From Pelargonium nanum (taxonomy: Eukaryota; Streptophyta; Magnoliopsida; Geraniales; Geraniaceae), in assembly GCA_036897485.1 (NCBI GenBank), contig JAYMTF010001604.1, forward strand, positions 1 through 22,285: DNA of 22,285 nucleotides, written 5' to 3'. The notes beneath the pieces were generated by a model that was not told the DNA's origin, did not search any database, and was given only the letters and a program-made list of their open reading frames with translations. Below, piece by piece: positions 10,401-20,197 of the stretch. Position numbers and translations under genes: made by a program. How positions within the stretch are numbered: the first letter of the stretch is position 1; every line of letters starts with the position of its first letter.

Positions 10401-10819
10401 AAATCATTATCTTCTAAGACGCTGCGAAAATTGTTACTTACGCAAACCTATCTTGTAAACTATGCACATCATATCATCACCCTCTCAATTGTTTGATCAT
10501 AATGCTCAACTCTGTTACTCTCAACTGCAGGAGCGACAATGGCCTGTCCAACTGGAGCTTGTGCGGCGGTTGTTGCAGCAGTTCTTGAGGGTCATACTGG
10601 AAGGGTAAGTTTGTGATGGATCATCTAAATACACTATAGGTTTCATGATCACATTAGCATCTGCATCGTTTCCTAACTTGTTTGATCCGTTGCACGAAAT
10701 AGACCTGCACTGTTCAACTGCCTGGGGGATCTCTAGCGATCGAGTGGAAAGAGAAGAACAATTTGGTGTTCATGACTGGCCCAGCTGATCCCGTGTATTT
10801 CGGTCAGTTCCCACTCTGA
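7410..10819 (+). CDS. Diaminopimelate epimerase-like protein, copy 2 (altered active site)
   Basis: Nine exons: 7410-7688, 7848-8015, 8108-8181, 8360-8417, 8753-8932, 9271-9355, 10328-10387, 10531-10604 and 10703-10819, all GT-AG, giving 1095 nt and 364 aa without frameshift or internal stop. The Ser/Arg/Pro-rich N-terminus again looks like a plastid transit peptide. Both catalytic cysteines remain (Cys151 in MCGNGIRC and Cys307), as do SMGNPHC, RTN and WERGAG. Three near-invariant positions changed. GLGND became SLGNH (86-90). NSDGSEPE became SSDGSEPE, so Asn142 (bacterial Asn64, a substrate contact) is now Ser. ACGTGAC became ACPTGAC, putting Pro308 in place of the glycine after the second catalytic cysteine. 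By family knowledge these should reduce or abolish epimerase activity. I infer a pseudoenzyme or a modified function; an active enzyme is not excluded. Confidence 0.9.
9816..9912 (+). mobile_element. SINE-like tRNA-derived insertion in intron 6 of DAPF copy 2
   Basis: Copy 1 reads ...CTCTCAAGTACCAAT then ATTATGGTTTATG (about 5784-5807), while copy 2 has about 97 extra bases between the same flanks. The insert contains an A-box-like stretch (GGGCCAAACTGTTAAGAG, 9823-9840) and a B-box-like stretch (GAGTTTGAGCC, 9865-9875) spaced about as in a tRNA gene, followed by a T-rich end. This is the layout of plant tRNA-derived SINEs. Target-site duplications are not clear. It does not fold as an intact tRNA by eye, so it is not called a tRNA gene. 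Confidence 0.55.
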
Positions 10820-11680
10820 AGCTATACGTAGCGAAAGCTGACTGGATTCTTTTCAGTGTAGTGCACCAAAACTTGTGTCCAACAGATATATTTACTTATA
10901 TGTACTATATGTTGTTTTAGATACGTGCCAAGACTGTTCATATGTAATTTAATCAGAAAAGCGGCATAGCGTTTTGTCTAGCTGAGATCAAAATTAAAAT
11001 AGACTATAGGGTTGCCAGATCTTGGAGTTAAGAGGCAACAAAGAGTGTATTGGTGAAGTTTTTTTTTTACTTCCTATGGAAGGTTTCAGGTCAGATCATG
11101 AGTAAAATAAAATGGCTCGTCTTTAAATTCGTAATGACTTTTTGATGTAATATTTTCTGCATATTTCATGTCATGGTAATTTGTTTCGATCATGAATAGT
11201 TGTTGATTCCGAAATGGTAAGTGTAAACAAATTCCCACAAAATTGAACAGATCCAACAAGAATTCCAACATAAGATAATTGAGATCACTCTATTTATGAT
11301 TTTGTCTTGAAATTATATTGTATGTTCCAAATGTTGTACAAGAATATTTGTATAAAATGATGTGTCAATTATTGAGACGAGACACATTAATTGTGCCAGA
11401 AATTTATACGATAAAAATTGTATTATATATGTTTAAACTATTTTTTATTGGTATACTAATATAAAACCTTTTTATTATTATTATGATTAAAATATTAAAC
11501 TTGTATATTGCCGATTCTTTTTTCCTAGTACAAAACGTTACAGTAATTACATTTCTGTGTTTTACGAGAAAAAAGCGAATTAAGGTCACGCGCCTGTTTT
11601 GAATTTTTTCTACACCAACGACACAGAGAGGGACCCACATAATTTCAAATTGCAAAGGCTACGGCTTCAAATACATCAGC
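10820..11680. other. DAPF copy 2 3' region and kinesin upstream region
   Basis: To about 11066 this is the copy 2 3' UTR and flank, still similar to that of copy 1. From there to 11680 it is AT-rich intergenic DNA, with oligo-T runs at about 11058 and a T/A-rich patch at 11440-11490. No coding gene, RNA gene or transposon is recognised; the small open frames here lack domains. Confidence 0.5.
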
Positions 11681-11691
11681 TAGCCGTTGGA
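11681..11691 (-). promoter_or_regulatory. M-phase-specific activator (MSA) element of the kinesin-5 promoter
   Basis: The minus strand reads TCCAACGGCTA, a perfect match to the plant MSA consensus (T/C)C(T/C)AACGG(T/C)(T/C)A. MSA elements are bound by three-repeat MYB (MYB3R) factors that drive G2/M transcription of B-type cyclins and mitotic motors. Its position, about 470 bases before the kinesin start codon and probably just upstream of a transcription start in the CT-rich leader, fits regulation of the downstream mitotic kinesin. Confidence 0.7.
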
Positions 11692-11862
11692 CTTACAAAA
11701 TCATCGAACACCTCTGTTCTGTGTCCCTCACTACCAAAAAGGCATTACCAATACGAAATCTATCTTCCTCGCTTGCTTTGAATCTTCCCTGAATCTCCTC
11801 CGATCCGTACCAATCTGTTTCTATAGCTTCCTTCCTTTCTATCTCTCAAATTTAACTCCTGG

Positions 11863-12135
11863 GTAAGATCATTCCCCATCAGATTCTTGATTTTGATTTT
11901 CTTTTGCTTTCTGAGAAAATGAAGAAGGAAAAAACGGATTTTGATTTTCTGGTTGTAGTAATCTTAATCGAGTTCGATTTGGTAATCAGTTCAATTGATT
12001 TTATGAGAAAAATAGTATTTGAGCCTTTGTTGTTTTGGTTGAATTTACTGCAATTTTCTGTACTCGGAAACGGAAGAGAGGTATTGTTCACTCAGATCTG
12101 ATCTGATCAGGATCTATCTCCGTTTTTTTTTTTAG
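11863..12135 (+). other. Intron in the 5' UTR of the kinesin-5 gene
   Basis: The CT-rich leader (about 11760-11862) ends in CCTGG followed by a GTAAGA donor. An acceptor TTTTTTTTTAG at 12125-12135 precedes GATTTGAAGCTTG and the start codon at 12153. Inside are only short open frames (for example 11904-12101) with no domain. First introns of this kind in plant leaders often enhance expression. The splice sites are inferred from consensus only. Confidence 0.6.
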
Positions 12136-12152
12136 GATTTGAAGCTTGAAAA

Positions 12153-15100
12153 ATGATGTCAGTCACTCCTGATCATCAAAGAAAAGTTGGGGTTGGTGTC
12201 ACTGCATCTCCATCTCCCTTCCTCACACCTCGTCCCGAGAGGCGCCGCACTGATCCAAGAGCTTCTGATTGGAATTTTAGTCGCCAGGACAGGGATAAAG
12301 AGGTCAATGTTCAAGTTCTGCTAAGATGCAGGTATGCTTCTGATTTATTTTGGGTATTAGGGTTTATGATCAGATTGGAAGGCTTAATGGTGACTTTACT
12401 GTTTTGGTTATTTGAGATTGAAAATTTTGAAGTGCCTACTGTGACCAAATTGATATTGATTTGAGAGTTTGTGCCTTAGCGCACTCATAGGGATTTACGG
12501 TTTTGTTTTTCACCTTTGTGCTTGTTAACTTATTAGGGAATCAGGAATTTCTTTTGGAACAAATCATAGTGATAGTGAAATACTCCATCCGTCCTAAAAT
12601 GAGTGTTCACTTTCAGGATAGAGGGAGTACGATGTTTTTCTCTTTTTCACAATATATGAAGTTGAAGTTCTTGCACGGTGTATAAAGCTTGAATGTAATT
12701 TAATTCTATGTCATTGTCAGGCCATTGAGTGATGATGAGCAGCGACTGAACATTTCAAGGGTGATAAATTGTAATGAGCACAAGAGAGAAGTCACTGTTG
12801 TGCAAAATCTTGCTAACAAGCAAGTGGATAGAGTTTTTACCTTTGACAGGGTTTTTGGACCCAAAGCACAACAAAGGACAATATATGACCAAGCCATTGT
12901 CCCAATTGTCAATGAAGTTCTCGACGGTTTTAACTGCACAGTCTTTGCGTATGGGCAGACAGGCACGGGTAAAACATATACTATGGAGGGTGGAATGAGA
13001 AATAAGGTATAGCATCACTGAATTGTATATGCCCCTTTTCTTATCTTTCTTATTCTCCCGATTGTAGCAAGAAAAGTTTTTCATGACCATAACAGTTATA
13101 ATTTACATTCTTATGATTCACCTAGGATGGGGATTTGCCTATTGAGGCTGGTGTTATTCCACGAGCAGTTCGCCAAATTTTTGATACACTAGAGGCACAA
13201 AATGCTGATTATAGCATGAAAGTGACATTTTTGGAGTTGTACAATGAAGAAGTAACTGATCTACTGGCTACAGAAGACAATTCAAGATCCACAGAAGATA
13301 AGCTAAAGAAACCTATTTCATTGATGGAGGATGGAAAGGGTTGTGTAATTGTAAGAGGCCTTGAAGAAGAAGCTGTATATAGTGCAAATGAAATTTATAA
13401 TCTCTTGGAGCGAGGGGCTGCTAAGAGACGCACAGCTGATACCTTGCTAAACAAGCGTAGCAGGTAAAACTATTCTTTAGTCATCTAATGATATTGCTGC
13501 ATGTGGTGGGAAAACAGAATGAAATTTACTTTTCTCTAATGAACTTATTTTTCTATTTCAGTCGCTCTCATTCTGTCTTTTCAATAACTGTCCTTATAAA
13601 AGAAGCAGCTATTGGAGATGAGGATGTTATCAAATGTGGCAAGCTTAACCTCGTTGACTTGGCAGGATCAGAAAATATTTCCCGCTCAGGTGCACGAGAG
13701 GTATGTTTATGTTTAGTTGGTACTGAAATTAATTGGTTGCATCATTTGTATATTTATGAACTAGTTAGATTACTTGGAATTCAACATTTTAGAAGTAAAA
13801 AGTGTGTTTGGCAATGTAAGGTGAATTTGAAAGTTTACACCAAATGACTGTATTTGGAGTGAACTTTCAATTACTCAGATAAAACAAGTTGATCAACAGA
13901 CAGATTTTAGATAACTATCTGAAAAGAAAGGTTTTATATACCGCCACTAAAGTTAGTCTTAGTTCATCAAAGATAAAGTGTGTGTTCTCATTACGTTCAT
14001 TCTGTAATCAAATTCCTGCTTTCATGCATTTTTATTCAGCTAAATGTCAAATAGCTAACATGCATGTACAAGTATTAAGAATTTGCCATAATATCTAAAT
14101 CCAAAGGCCATGTAAGTTAATTAAAATTTCCAAAAATATTAACAGGGTCGTGCAAGAGAGGCAGGGGAAATCAACAAAAGCTTACTCACCCTAGGCCGTG
14201 TCATAAATGCACTTGTGGAACATTCTGCTCATATACCTTACAGGTTTGTCCTAATTGTAAATGCTTCCAACCCCCTCCTTGTATATACAGAGTTTACATA
14301 TACTGATAGCTCTGTCCATTTTCGGAAATTTTCTCTGCAGGGATAGTAAGCTGACCAGACTGCTAAGAGACTCATTGGGAGGGAAAACAAAAACTTGTAT
14401 TATTGCTACAATTTCTCCAACTGCTCAGTGTTTGGAAGAAACTCTGAGTACACTAGATTATGCCAGTCGAGCTAAAAACATCAAAAACAAACCAGAGGTT
14501 TGTTTGGTTTTTCAAATATCTTCATGTTATGGTATTTCAATGCTGTGAACTGATGGCAAAGTTTATGACTGCAGGCAAACCAGAAAATTTCCAAAGCTGT
14601 GCTGCTCAAGGATTTGTACCTAGAAATTGAGAGAATGAAAGAAGGTTTCATGATAAACTTTCATTATTTTGATTGCTTCATGCGAAATAAATCCATACTT
14701 AGGCTCCGTTCTGTGATAAAATTGTTGCAGATGTTCGATCGGCAAGGGAAAAGAATGGTGTATATATTCCACATGAAAGATTTGCCAAAGATGAAGCTGA
14801 AAAGAAGGTAAACATCCAGAGACCCATATTCAGATTAGACAAAATGAAACGATATTATGCTATTAATGGTACTTGTTAATAGTTTTTCTCGGTTATTATG
14901 TGGCATAATTTGTTTTGCATTTAAATGGATACATTAAATACCGTGCAGGCAAGAAATGAGAAGATAGAGCAACTGGAGATTGATCTTAACATCAGCGAGA
15001 AGGTACACTTTGCTCTTTCTTTATTTTATGCATTTCTCGTGTCATGTTTACTTATGAATTCTCTTCCCTGCAGCAAGTTGATAAATATCGGGAACTCTAT

Positions 15101-17908
15101 CTCACTGAGCAAGAGCAGAAATTGGACGTAGAATGCAAGCTTAAGGATTGCAAGGTACAGTCTGTTCAAAATTTTGATGTTTGTCTCTTAGTTTCTCCTG
15201 GGCATGCAACTGATCTAATATCAAAATCTGTCTTTTCCCCAGGTAAATCTTGAAAATACTAACAAGGCACTGCTTGAGCTGCAAGAGAATCACAGGATTG
15301 CTATCTCAGCACTTAAGGAAAAGGAACTTGTGATCTCCAAATTGCTGCACTCGGGTAAGTGTCCAAGTGATTTGAAATAAGCCTTTGATTGGATCCAGTA
15401 TCTTTTTTCTTGCGCAATTGTGATGTATTGTAAGTGATTTATTAAATTTCATCAAAATATGAACAGAAAAGTCCATAATTGAGCGTGCAAAGGAGTTGCG
15501 TGGTGATCTGCAAAGTGCATCGGATGATATAACCTCACTCTTTGCAAAATTAGGTATTTGCTCCATCTAACCTTTTTGAGATGTTAATTTACTGTTTGAG
15601 GCTGCTAGCTAACAATAAGAATGTTTCACTTTCTATAGATCAGAAAAACAAGTTGGAATCTGAAAATCGGAGCATGGTTTTGGGATTTGGTTTTAATCTT
15701 GACCAGAGTTTAAAAGACTTGCACAAGACCATTCTAGGGTCAGTGTCTCAACAACAGCAACAACTAAGATGCATGGAGGAGCATGTTGGCTTGTTTATTG
15801 CAAGTAAATGCGATGTAAGGACAGATTACAGTATCTATTATTGGATGAAGATTTTGCTTCGTTCACTAGCTAATGTACATCATTTTTCTCAGGTAACAAA
15901 TGCTCTTCAATTAAAGATCAAGAAGATGATGGAGATGCATACATCAGGGTTGTATTCCTTGAAGGAGCTTTCCAACAAACTGCAAAACAAAGCTTCGTCC
16001 AACCTGGAACAGATGAACTCTAAAGTTGCGTCTCAAACAGCGACAGTCGAGAATGTATGTATTTGGACAGAAATTTATCTTATAGAGTTGCTTTTGAAAT
16101 TTTGAGATTTAGAATGGTAGATAATAAACTGTGCTCGTTTTACACAGTTCCTTGCCACTTCTGTGATGGAGGCCAAAGAGGTCCTACAGGATATCCAGAA
16201 TTCTCTAAGTGACCAGAAAGAGCTATTGGCTTTCTCTGCTAGACAACAAGAGGAGGTATGACAGTTTGTAGTTTTACTTACTCGATGTTACAATTCTACT
16301 CTCTATTTCTAACCACATTGAAAAACTTGTAGGGGTTAAAACGGAGTCTTGTTTCAGCACAACTGATCTCAAAGGCAACAATGAAGTTTTGTAATGATCT
16401 TCATCAACATGCTTCGAAATTCATGATAACTCTTGAAGATAGCCAAATCAACAAGTCCCATCAGTTAGAAAAGTTTGAGAACACATTTAAGGTAATATAG
16501 TCCTTCATTTGACAACTTGTTGTACCATGTTATTGAGAGGAGATTAATAGTGATAAATTCCATTGCGGTGAAACAGGAGGATGCTGCAAGAGAAGAAAAA
16601 ATGGCTTTGGAAAAAATAGCTGTTATATTAGAGACTTTGACTTCAAAGAAAACTTCCATGGTCAGTTAATTTTGTGTTTCTTGACAACTAATTGTTTGGA
16701 AGAGATCTGTATGCTTGACATTTGAAAAGTGTTCCATAGGTCTCAGAGGCATCAAAGAACTTCCAAGAATCAAGTATCCAGGAGAAGAAAAGATTGCAGC
16801 AAGAGATGTCAAACATGCAGCAAATTTCAGATTACGCTAAGAAGGATTTGAGTGAATACATTCAAATGGTAGAAAACCATTTCTTGGAAGATACATGCTC
16901 GGCAGCTGAAACTAGGGTTATGATGGAACATTGCCTTCACGAGAGGTAAGCTATATATGCTCAAAGCATCTTGTACAAGCTCAGAGCTCAACAGCATAAA
17001 TTATTATAGTTGCAAATTTGATTAAGGGAGTGTCTCATTTGATGTTAACTACAAATATTTCAATTTTGTGCAGCAACAAGAGTGTGGAATGTTCAAGGCA
17101 GCAGTGGGAAAATGCGCAGATATCCATAAACAATCTTAACAAGACAAGCCTTGCAGAAATAGAATCCAATGTTCAGTTAGTATCTGTTTTCTTGGTTGGT
17201 TAAAATTAAAATTTTATTTTCATCAACTCGGCTTTCTCATACAACTTTGTTGGATTCACTGCTTCAACAGGAAAAACATATGTGCAAATTCCAAAGCACA
17301 TGAAGAGTTCCTCGCCGTATCATCGTCTATGGATGCAGAGTTTGATGCTGGAGCCTCTGACATGCAAGCGGCTGTGAATGGTAATGTCAAAACCTTCACA
17401 TTAAACTATGTCTTGCTCTTCCACACCTGAACATTATTATGCTTTGACAGATTCACTATTGCATGACCAACAAAGTAAAAAGGAAATAGACTCCATAACC
17501 TCCTCGTGCTTGGATCAACTGAAATCGGTTCAAGAGAATCACAATGAGAGCATATCAAACATCCGAAGCCAAGCAGAAAAGTGCCTCACAAAGGATTATT
17601 TGGTAAGTTTTAGCTTCACAAGCCTAAAGGTTGATCAACAAATGCTTGCAATGTCTAGAATTTTTATTCACTTGATTTTGGAACAGGTTGATCAGCATCC
17701 AAATACACCCAAGAAACGAGTTATATCTGTACCCAGTGTGACTTCCATCGAGGAAATGAGAACACCTGGCATTGAACATCTGAAAGAGCCGAGGAATTCA
17801 GAGAACAGAACTAAATCCGAACACGTAGAAAGCAAGATCCGGCAGCAGAAACTGCTGGTGAATGTGGAAGCATCTCCTGATAGAGCTCCTTTCACATGTG
17901 TCAATTGA
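12153..17908 (+). CDS. Kinesin-5 (BimC/Eg5/KRP125 family) mitotic motor
   Basis: The 22 coding exons are 12153-12331, 12721-13006, 13126-13463, 13562-13700, 14146-14243, 14341-14497, 14575-14644, 14731-14807, 14949-15002, 15074-15154, 15243-15354, 15467-15553, 15639-15814, 15893-16054, 16148-16255, 16333-16491, 16577-16660, 16740-16945, 17074-17175, 17271-17380, 17451-17602 and 17687-17908. They give 1052 aa, close to tobacco TKRP125 and the Arabidopsis KRP125 proteins. The N-terminal motor (about 50-395) shows P-loop GQTGTGKT (138-145), switch I NKRSSRSH (264-271), switch II DLAGSE (300-305) and a neck linker near KNIKNKPE. A long coiled-coil stalk follows (about 400-960), including a QQQQQ run. 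The tail has NTPKKR with Thr986, a CDK-type site of the BimC box, then SIEEMRTP. Family members form bipolar tetramers that cross-link and slide antiparallel microtubules in spindle and phragmoplast. The start chosen is the first of two adjacent ATGs. Confidence 0.95.
12581..12629. mobile_element. Short Stowaway-like MITE remnant in kinesin intron 1
   Basis: TACTCCATCCGTCC at 12581-12594 and GGATAGAGGGAGTA at 12616-12629 are imperfect inverted ends (11 of 14 matching). They resemble the Stowaway terminal CTCCCTCCGT-type sequence flanked by TA dinucleotides. At 49 bases the element is far shorter than usual, so it looks internally deleted. It lies within kinesin intron 1 (12332-12720) and does not touch the splice sites. 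Confidence 0.6.
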
Positions 17909-19502
17909 TTAAAACTCATTACACTTCATAGTGCAGAAGAGAGAGGAGCAGCTATTGAAATTAGTAGTTTTTTTATGTACTCATCTACTGATGAGTTAAG
18001 GTAGTTGCTCCATTAAATCCTTGCCAATGTTGAATCTGTCATGACATTTCAAATTTCACATATCCAGAGTCTAAAACTCTAGAGATTCCAATTCTTGTAC
18101 TATATATGTTATAATCAATATATTTCTTAGCCTGACTAATCTTGTGCTGAGAAAATATGTGTTGTTGCTCTTTGTTTGAAATCTGTGGGTGAAAGTGAAA
18201 ATTTGATTTTTGCAACTTAAGAAGAAATGAAAATGGTGGTGGGAAGAATTCAGACAGGGAAGGTACAACAGCCTATTTGACAATCTTTCATTTGACTTTG
18301 ACAAGATACATATTATATTTATAATATAGTGTATAATCTAAAACTAGGACTTTTTTCAGTAGCAGCCTGTGAACTCAAAAGACTAGTCTCTCAGATCTGT
18401 TGCCTATTTACATTTTGTTCAAAGCATGTTCAAGAAAGTTTACCATTTACTTACTCTTTGGGCCCCTCAACGTGTGACAAAAACAATATTAGGATACGTC
18501 TCAAAACAAGTTATAGTTTATTGAGAAATGATTATACAACATGGTGCATGTCAAATGCATGTACATGTGAAGATGAATCATAACCGTTAATTACATCTAA
18601 CTCAAGAAGGTACCCACTACTCCACCAGGCTGAAAATCTAAACTGCCCAAATAATATGAATATTATCCACTTTTCACCAATCACAGCCTGACATGTAAGG
18701 CGGTTGCATGCGCCAAGTTGCTTCCTAATTTTTTTCTCCGCCTCAAAACGATTCCTCTCAATTCTAGATAGTGTGATATATTTAGTTTTGTATCTTGTGA
18801 CCATGTGTTAATTAAATAATACTAATAAACTTTTATAAGAATGTTATCGACAATTTATGCATAACTTCTTTAAAAATAAAAATGAACAATCTTCTGAAAA
18901 CAACGTCAACAATCCCAAAAAGAGGCAAAAGGAGATGGACTCAAGTTTCCGAATAACAAGCCCTAAGCTGAGTCAAATACTTCCCAAACATGTGTCCAAC
19001 AAGGGAGCAAGTAAAAACCCAGAAGTGTAAAAGTAAAGCCCACGTTTTTCAATTTCTAAATCCTCAAAATTTGTTTCCTATGTGTCCCGATGATACATGA
19101 GTAACACGACCAATCATAATAATAATAAAGTCCAAAACATGTTTTTAATCTGATGGCTCCTCTCTCTTTCGAACTCACAAATTTCACCTACCTACTCGCT
19201 TTTTAAGAACCTTCCAAGCCATTCCAAAAAAAAAAAAAAAAAGATTCAGTGACCACAACACAACACAAGCTTCGCTTCTGCTTCTGCTAGCTCACCACTG
19301 ACGACTCCAACATTAATCAGCTCGCCAACCAGTCGTACCCACTATTTTAGTCCTACAATTATTTATTATTATTTAAATATTAAACCACTGAACCATTCTA
19401 GTCACGTTCGTACAACTTTTTTCCCTATCCGACCAAAATAACCTCACTCGAACACCCTAATTCATTTAAAGAACTAGTCCATTTCCGTCATTTCAAAACA
19501 TC
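17909..19502. other. Kinesin 3' UTR and intergenic region upstream of the zinc-finger gene
   Basis: The first roughly 200 bases are probably kinesin 3' UTR, with TATAATCAATATA near 18109-18121 as a possible poly(A)-signal area. The remainder is AT-rich. It includes a 17-A run at 19226-19242 and a somewhat GC-richer part around 18600-18730 containing a 90-codon minus-strand open frame (18532-18804) in which I recognise no domain. Nothing else can be supported. Confidence 0.45.
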
Positions 19503-19573
19503 AGTCAAAAAGTAGAATCCTCCCCAGAAACCCTCAGTTTGGTCAACCTACGTGTGAGACATTTTCTATAAAA
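19503..19573 (+). promoter_or_regulatory. Core promoter of the zinc-finger gene: W-boxes, ACGTGT and TATA box
   Basis: TATAAAA at 19567-19573 lies 91 bases before the start codon, placing transcription start near 19600. Upstream are AGTCAA (19503-19508) and GGTCAA (19541-19546), minus-strand W-box cores TTGACT and TTGACC, and TACGTGT (19549-19555), an ACGT-core element resembling an ABRE. Such sites are expected for a WRKY- and ABA/stress-responsive gene, which fits the known inducibility of ZAT genes. Function is inferred from motifs only. Confidence 0.6.
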
Positions 19574-19663
19574 ACCCCTCAAAACCTAGTTTCTCTCCCA
19601 ACATTCAACAATAACACAAAACACAAAACAAAATTATCTTTTTAAAATTTTCTTATCATTGCT

Positions 19664-20197
19664 ATGAAGAGAATTAGCAGAGAAAGCGGAGACGTAGACA
19701 TGGCGAAATGTCTAGTCCTGCTGTCTACGAGATTCGAATCCAAGACCTTTAAAAGACGATCAGGCGATGCATTTGAGTGCAAGACCTGTCACAGGGAGTT
19801 CCCGTCGTTTCAAGCCCTGGGCGGGCACCGGGCGAGCCACAAGAGGCCTAGGGTTATGTTGGACGAGAAGAATAATGCGAAATTCTTGAGCCTCGTGACG
19901 AAGCCGAAGATGCATGAGTGCTCCATATGTGGGCTGGAGTTTGCAATGGGACAGGCGCTAGGAGGACACATGAGGCGCCACCGGGCGGTGTTGATGGGGG
20001 AGAGCTTCCCGGAGTTTAGGGTGGTTTCCGACGCCGATCACCGGCGCCACCGTGAGGAGGCGGTGGTGCCGGTGCTGAGGAGGACGAATAGTAGTAGTAG
20101 GAGGGTGTTTGGGATGGACTTGAACTTGACGCCGTTGGAGAATGATTTGGTGGTGTTGTTTGGGAAGATGGCTCCTAAGGTTGATGCTTTTGTTTGA
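19664..20197 (+). CDS. ZAT-type C2H2 zinc-finger transcriptional repressor (C1-2i class)
   Basis: This is an intronless 177-aa protein. Two plant-specific fingers carry the QALGGH helix: finger 1 uses Cys39, Cys42, His55, His59 (FQALGGHRASH) and finger 2 uses Cys86, Cys89, His102, His106 (GQALGGHMRRH). An L-box-like AKCLVLLS lies at 14-21, a basic KRPR patch at 60-63 and an EAR repression motif DLNLTP at 152-157. This arrangement matches the ZAT11/ZAT12-like subgroup: short nuclear repressors acting in abiotic stress, wounding and reactive-oxygen responses through TOPLESS-type corepressors. The coding region is much more GC-rich than its surroundings, normal for these intronless genes. A second in-frame ATG (Met13) exists, but the upstream one adds the full N-terminus and fits the TATA position. 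The exact orthologue cannot be assigned without alignment. Confidence 0.95.
   Translation: MKRISRESGDVDMAKCLVLLSTRFESKTFKRRSGDAFECKTCHREFPSFQALGGHRASHKRPRVMLDEKNNAKFLSLVTKPKMHECSICGLEFAMGQALGGHMRRHRAVLMGESFPEFRVVSDADHRRHREEAVVPVLRRTNSSSRRVFGMDLNLTPLENDLVVLFGKMAPKVDAFV

Larger units (their letters stand above)
7275..11066 (+). repeat. Tandem duplication unit B (DAPF copy 2 with promoter and 3' region)
   Basis: This is the partner of unit A at 2970-6928. All nine coding exons are alignable, and six have identical length in the two copies besides the closely similar exon 5 (180 nt, 53 of 60 residues identical by my count). Exon 3 is one codon longer here and exon 9 two codons shorter. Intron 6 is 972 bases against 1183 in unit A. 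The main differences are a block of about 390 bases present only in A (about 5226-5615) and a SINE-like insert present only in B (about 9816-9912). Confidence 0.85.

Noticed and set aside
7410-10819. Calling DAPF copy 2 a pseudogene
   Set aside because: No frameshift, premature stop or broken splice site was found, and the promoter elements are kept, so it is reported as a coding gene with altered residues.
18532-18804. 90-codon minus-strand open frame between the kinesin and zinc-finger genes
   Set aside because: It reads as locally protein-like, but there is no recognised domain, promoter or splice partner; it is insufficient to call.
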